NCBI RefSeq assembly: GCF_009380165.1 | Contig: NZ_WHUF01000008.1 | Coordinates: forward strand, 1 to 64,000 | Length of the DNA stretch: 64,000 bases | Reading direction: 5' to 3' | From: Rugamonas rivuli | GTDB taxonomy: Bacteria; Pseudomonadota; Gammaproteobacteria; Burkholderiales; Burkholderiaceae_D | Shown: positions 61,361-64,000 of the stretch, piece after piece | Numbering within the stretch: position 1 is the stretch's first letter | Layout: each line of letters begins with the position of its first letter | The notes under the pieces: generated by a model | Told to the model about the DNA's origin: nothing | Databases searched by the model: none | The model's input: only the letters and a program-made list of their open reading frames with translations | Position numbers and translations under genes: made by a program

Positions 61361-62827
61361 GTGAACCAAACGCTGGTCCAGAAACTGACCCGTACCAAGC
61401 CGGTCAATAACACTGTAGAAACTGCTCCCTCCAGTAGCAACGGCCTGCACCGCTCCATAGGCTTGTTTCCCCTGACAATGATCGGTGTCGGCGCCACGAT
61501 CGGCACCGGGATCTTCTTCACGATGGTGGAGGCGGTGCCGAAAGCCGGCCCTTCCGTGATCCTGTCCTTCCTGTTCGCCGCCATCACCGCCGGCCTGACC
61601 GCGCTGTGCTACGCCGAACTGTCGTTCCGCATTCCGGCGTCCGGCTCGTCGTACTCGTTTGCTTACGCCACCGTCGGCGAGTTCCTGGCCTTTATCATGG
61701 CGGCCTGCCTGCTGCTCGAATATGGGTTGGCGGCCAGTGCCACGGCGATCGGCTGGTCCGATTACCTGAACAACTTCCTGAACAATGCTTTCGGCGTGCA
61801 CATCCCCGAGATGTTGCGCTCGCCGATGATTGTGTCCACGCCCAAGGGCATCGAGTTCCACGGCGGCCATATCAACCTGCCGCCTATCCTGCTGGTCGGC
61901 CTGTGCTGCCTGCTGCTGATACGCGGCACCAAGGAATCGGCCACGACCAACGCCATCATGGTGATGATCAAGCTGGCGATCCTGATCTTCTTCGTGGTGA
62001 TCGCCTTCTCCGGCTTTGATATAAACAATTTCCACCCATTCTTCAGCCCGGACAACGGCGTCCACATCACCGGCATGACCGGCGTGACGGCCGCTGCGGC
62101 CACGGTGTTCTTCTCGTTCATCGGGCTGGACACCGTCGCCACGGCCGGCGAAGAAGTGCGCGATCCCAAGCGCAACGTGCCGATCGGCATCCTGGCTGCG
62201 CTGGGCATCGTCACGCTGTTCTACCTGCTGGTGGCCGTGGCCGCGATGGGCGCGCAGCCTGCGTACAAGTTCGCCGGGCAGGAAGCCGGCCTGGCCGTGA
62301 TCCTGCAGAACGTGACGGGCAAGACCTGGCCTGCGCTGGTGCTGTCGGCCGGCGCCGTGATCTCGGTGTTCAGCGTGACGCTGGTGACGATCTACGGCCA
62401 GACCCGCATCCTGTACGCGATCTCGAAGGATGGCCTGATTTCCAAGTCGTTCCAGAAGGTCAATGCGCGCACGGCCTCGCCGGTGCAGAACACGCTGATC
62501 GTCTGCATCGTGGTCGGCCTGGTGGCGGGTTTCGTTGACGCGACCTTCCTGTGGGATATGGTCAGCATGGGTACGCTGACGGCCTTCATCGTGGTGTCGC
62601 TGGCGGTGCCGGTGATGCGCCGCAAGGAAAACGGCAAGGGCACCAAGGGCTTCCGCGTGCCGTTCGGCCCGTATGTGGTGCCGGGCCTGAGCATCGCCGC
62701 CTGCCTGTATCTGATGTTCGGCCTGTCGCTGACGACCTACACCATCTTCATCATCTGGATGAGCGCGGCGATTTTGACGTACTTCCTGTACGGCATGCGC
62801 AACTCGCGACTGAATACGGCCAAGTAA
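61361..62827 (+). CDS. APC-family amino acid permease (cationic amino acid type)
   Basis: A 488-residue inner-membrane carrier with 12-14 predicted helices. GVGATIGTGIFFTM is the substrate-binding helix 1 of APC carriers; FFSFIGLDTVATAGEEVRDP KRNVP is the helix 6 to 7 region. It resembles the CAT/YfnA branch. GTG 61361 is preferred because AAGGA lies 6 bases upstream; TTG 61355 in frame is too close to that site. It may take up basic or branched amino acids. Confidence 0.92.
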   Translation: MNQTLVQKLTRTKPVNNTVETAPSSSNGLHRSIGLFPLTMIGVGATIGTGIFFTMVEAVPKAGPSVILSFLFAAITAGLTALCYAELSFRIPASGSSYSFAYATVGEFLAFIMAACLLLEYGLAASATAIGWSDYLNNFLNNAFGVHIPEMLRSPMIVSTPKGIEFHGGHINLPPILLVGLCCLLLIRGTKESATTNAIMVMIKLAILIFFVVIAFSGFDINNFHPFFSPDNGVHITGMTGVTAAAATVFFSFIGLDTVATAGEEVRDPKRNVPIGILAALGIVTLFYLLVAVAAMGAQPAYKFAGQEAGLAVILQNVTGKTWPALVLSAGAVISVFSVTLVTIYGQTRILYAISKDGLISKSFQKVNARTASPVQNTLIVCIVVGLVAGFVDATFLWDMVSMGTLTAFIVVSLAVPVMRRKENGKGTKGFRVPFGPYVVPGLSIAACLYLMFGLSLTTYTIFIIWMSAAILTYFLYGMRNSRLNTAK

Positions 62828-62840
62828 AAACCTGGACGTA

Positions 62841-62878
62841 AAAAAGCCCCGGCCGCTTGCGCGTTACCGGGGCTTTTT
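62841..62878. terminator. terminator after the APC permease
   Basis: AAAAAGCCCCGG pairs with CCGGGGCTTTTT, a perfect 12-bp stem with a 14-base loop. It works for the permease gene and for the convergent small genes. Confidence 0.9.
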
Positions 62879-62897
62879 GCTGTGTGCGACAGACGGC

Positions 62898-62996
62898 TTA
62901 CGCTTCGTCTTTGCCAGGCTTGGCGCCCAGGTAGAGGCGCAGTACGAGGCCCGACAGGGCGATGGCGGCAGGCAGGTTTTCGATGATGGTCAGCAT
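62898..62996 (-). CDS. 32-residue membrane peptide
   Basis: ATG at 62996 follows GGAG (CTGGAGATCACC) and encodes MLTIIENLPAAIALSGLVLR plus LYLGAKPGKDEA. That is a single hydrophobic helix with a charged C-terminus. It lies 31 bases after an 84-residue gene on the same strand. I do not know a family. The good ribosome site and the place before a strong terminator favour a real gene. Confidence 0.55.
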   Translation of the reverse strand: MLTIIENLPAAIALSGLVLRLYLGAKPGKDEA

Positions 62997-63027
62997 GGTG
63001 ATCTCCAGGAAGTTAAATTCGGTTCAA

Positions 63028-63282
63028 TTAACCGCGCGACGCCATGTAGCGCAGTTCGGCAGACAGGTTGGGCGAATGACGTTCGCAGTCATTGGCCATG
63101 CTGTTCAGCCACGATGCGGCGGACTCTTGCTGGCGCGGCGTAACAACTTCTTCAGCGACGACAGCTGGACGTGGCTTGACTGCGAACAGTGCGGCAATCA
63201 GCTGGCGCGCTGCGGCGGCAACGTTGCTTGCATAGCGGGTCGAGGTCAGGTCGATGTAGATCAGGTTGTTAGTTGCGCTCAT
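63028..63282 (-). CDS. unknown 84-residue protein
   Basis: ATG 63282 has a perfect AAGGAG site at 6 bases. The protein reads MSATNNLIYIDLTSTRYASN, then a helical Ala-rich stretch (VAAAARQLIAALFAVKP), then ASWLNSMANDCERHSPNLSA and a terminal RYMASRG. It has no signal peptide. The function is unknown; it probably forms an operon with the 32-residue peptide gene. The 225 bp upstream are AT-rich and likely hold its promoter and that of the sensor gene. Confidence 0.7.
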   Translation of the reverse strand: MSATNNLIYIDLTSTRYASNVAAAARQLIAALFAVKPRPAVVAEEVVTPRQQESAASWLNSMANDCERHSPNLSAELRYMASRG

Positions 63283-63507
63283 CAGAAGCTCCTTAAATGT
63301 TCGTTTGTTGCAGTGCAGTATGCGCGCCTTTCAGTAATAAATAAACTTTTGATTTGTGATACTCGCCATAAGCAATCAATATAACTGGCGATTTCCCCTA
63401 TGAGAAAAGCGTTCTCAAGAGTAATTTTTTAAGGCCGGATTTTTTTACGGACAGACTGCCATCGGGTATGATTACTGTCCAATTGGCAATAATTTGACGG
63501 AGCTCCG

Positions 63508-64000
63508 ATGTCCCTGCGCACGAAATTCATGCTTGCCTTGCTGCTGACCGGATTGGCGGCCGTGGCGATGGTGGGCGGCCTGGCCTACGTGGGCATGACC
63601 AAGAAGGTCGACGTGATCCGCCGCCAGCGGGCCGCCGATCATTTCTACGAGGGGATGAACGGCTATCTGCAAAAGTACGGCAGCTGGCAGGCCGCCACCG
63701 CCGCCGAGCCCTTCGACAATTTCATGCACGGCCAGGATGGACAGGGCAACCGGCCACCACCGCCTCCGGATGAGGAGGGCGATGAGCGTCGCGGGCCGCC
63801 GCCGGGCGAGGGACCGCCGCGCCACGAGGGCGGGCGTCCGCCGCCGCCGCGTGGAAACGGCGAGCCGCCGTTCCACTTCATCGTGGCCGACGGCCAGTAC
63901 CGCGTGCTGCTGGGCGCCGGCGTGTACCGGCCCGGCGAGGTGCTGCCCGAGTCGGCACGCAAGGATGCGCGCGCCATCAAGGTGGGCGAGCGCGTGGAAG
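63508..64000 (+). CDS. probable membrane sensor (histidine kinase type), N-terminal part
   Basis: A partial gene: 164 codons are visible before the window ends. GGAG precedes ATG 63508. The first helix (KFMLALLLTGLAAVAMVGGL) is followed by a periplasmic part with GYLQKYGSW, a pattern common in sensor kinases. A stretch of about 45 residues rich in Pro, Gly, Arg and Glu (residues about 88-125) interrupts it, then FHFIVADGQYRVLLGAGVYR resumes the sensor fold. The kinase domain would lie outside the window, so the type call is tentative. Confidence 0.75.
   Translation, partial: MSLRTKFMLALLLTGLAAVAMVGGLAYVGMTKKVDVIRRQRAADHFYEGMNGYLQKYGSWQAATAAEPFDNFMHGQDGQGNRPPPPPDEEGDERRGPPPGEGPPRHEGGRPPPPRGNGEPPFHFIVADGQYRVLLGAGVYRPGEVLPESARKDARAIKVGERVE

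Overview
This is a high-GC, gene-dense stretch of a betaproteobacterial chromosome. The best fit is the family Oxalobacteraceae (Massilia, Duganella or Janthinobacterium type). That rests on codon use, the queA-tgt-yajC-secD-secF order and the overall gene content; nothing in the sequence fixes the genus. The window opens in a 5S rRNA gene with its terminator, so it lies just downstream of an rRNA operon. It closes inside a gene that looks like a membrane-bound sensor. I see no phage, insertion sequence, CRISPR array or tRNA, and the region reads as core to mildly accessory chromosome.

Layout. 0.2-9.1 kb: an envelope gene pair (TPR/Pro-Ala-rich protein plus L,D-transpeptidase), a PagL-type lipid A deacylase, a beta-hydroxyacid dehydrogenase, an M20D amidohydrolase, a molybdopterin oxidoreductase and a zinc metallopeptidase lipoprotein. 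9.2-12.7 kb: two tandem acyl-CoA ligases (fadD). 12.7-20 kb: an orphan Phd-like antitoxin, PhoD-type phosphatase, acyl-CoA thioesterase, Atm1-type ABC exporter, secreted M20 peptidase and a dicarboxylate/amino acid symporter. 20-29 kb: an orphan amino acid ABC ATPase, a periplasmic amidohydrolase, pyrC, a DUF3025 gene, a Gfo/Idh oxidoreductase, an MFS transporter with a 38-residue companion, and recG. 29-34.6 kb: queA-tgt (queuosine synthesis) followed by yajC-secD-secF (protein export). 34.7-36.8 kb: a LysR gene divergent from a two-gene CHR (chromate-type) transporter. 36.8-42.4 kb: an ethanolamine module (AraC regulator, permease, porin-like outer membrane protein, eutB, eutC) without microcompartment genes. 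42.4-47 kb: a WYL regulator with a glutathione transferase, a structured RNA candidate, an HDOD protein, and a MarR operon divergent from a DMT exporter. 46.6-59.8 kb: a complete arginine succinyltransferase (AST) pathway, with its likely ArgR-type regulator upstream and the giant NAD-glutamate dehydrogenase inserted before astE. 59.9-64 kb: an EF-hand protein, a DUF1993 protein, an APC amino acid permease, two tiny conserved-looking genes and the start of the sensor gene.

How the parts fit. The clearest physiology is use of amino acids and amines as nitrogen and carbon sources. Arginine goes through AST to glutamate and then by NAD-GDH to 2-oxoglutarate. Ethanolamine goes through EutBC to acetaldehyde and ammonia. 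Symporter, ABC ATPase and APC permease genes for such substrates are nearby.

No stretch longer than 300 bases is without a gene call, except 61005-61360, where the only candidate is a weak 38-codon gene. The most useful non-gene signals are: a TGTCGC-N8-AA direct repeat in front of the ast promoter; a perfect palindrome between two back-to-back -10 boxes at the MarR/DMT junction; and a possible non-coding RNA with mutually exclusive pairings at about 43.83-43.95 kb. All identifications come from reading the sequence and family knowledge; no database search was run.
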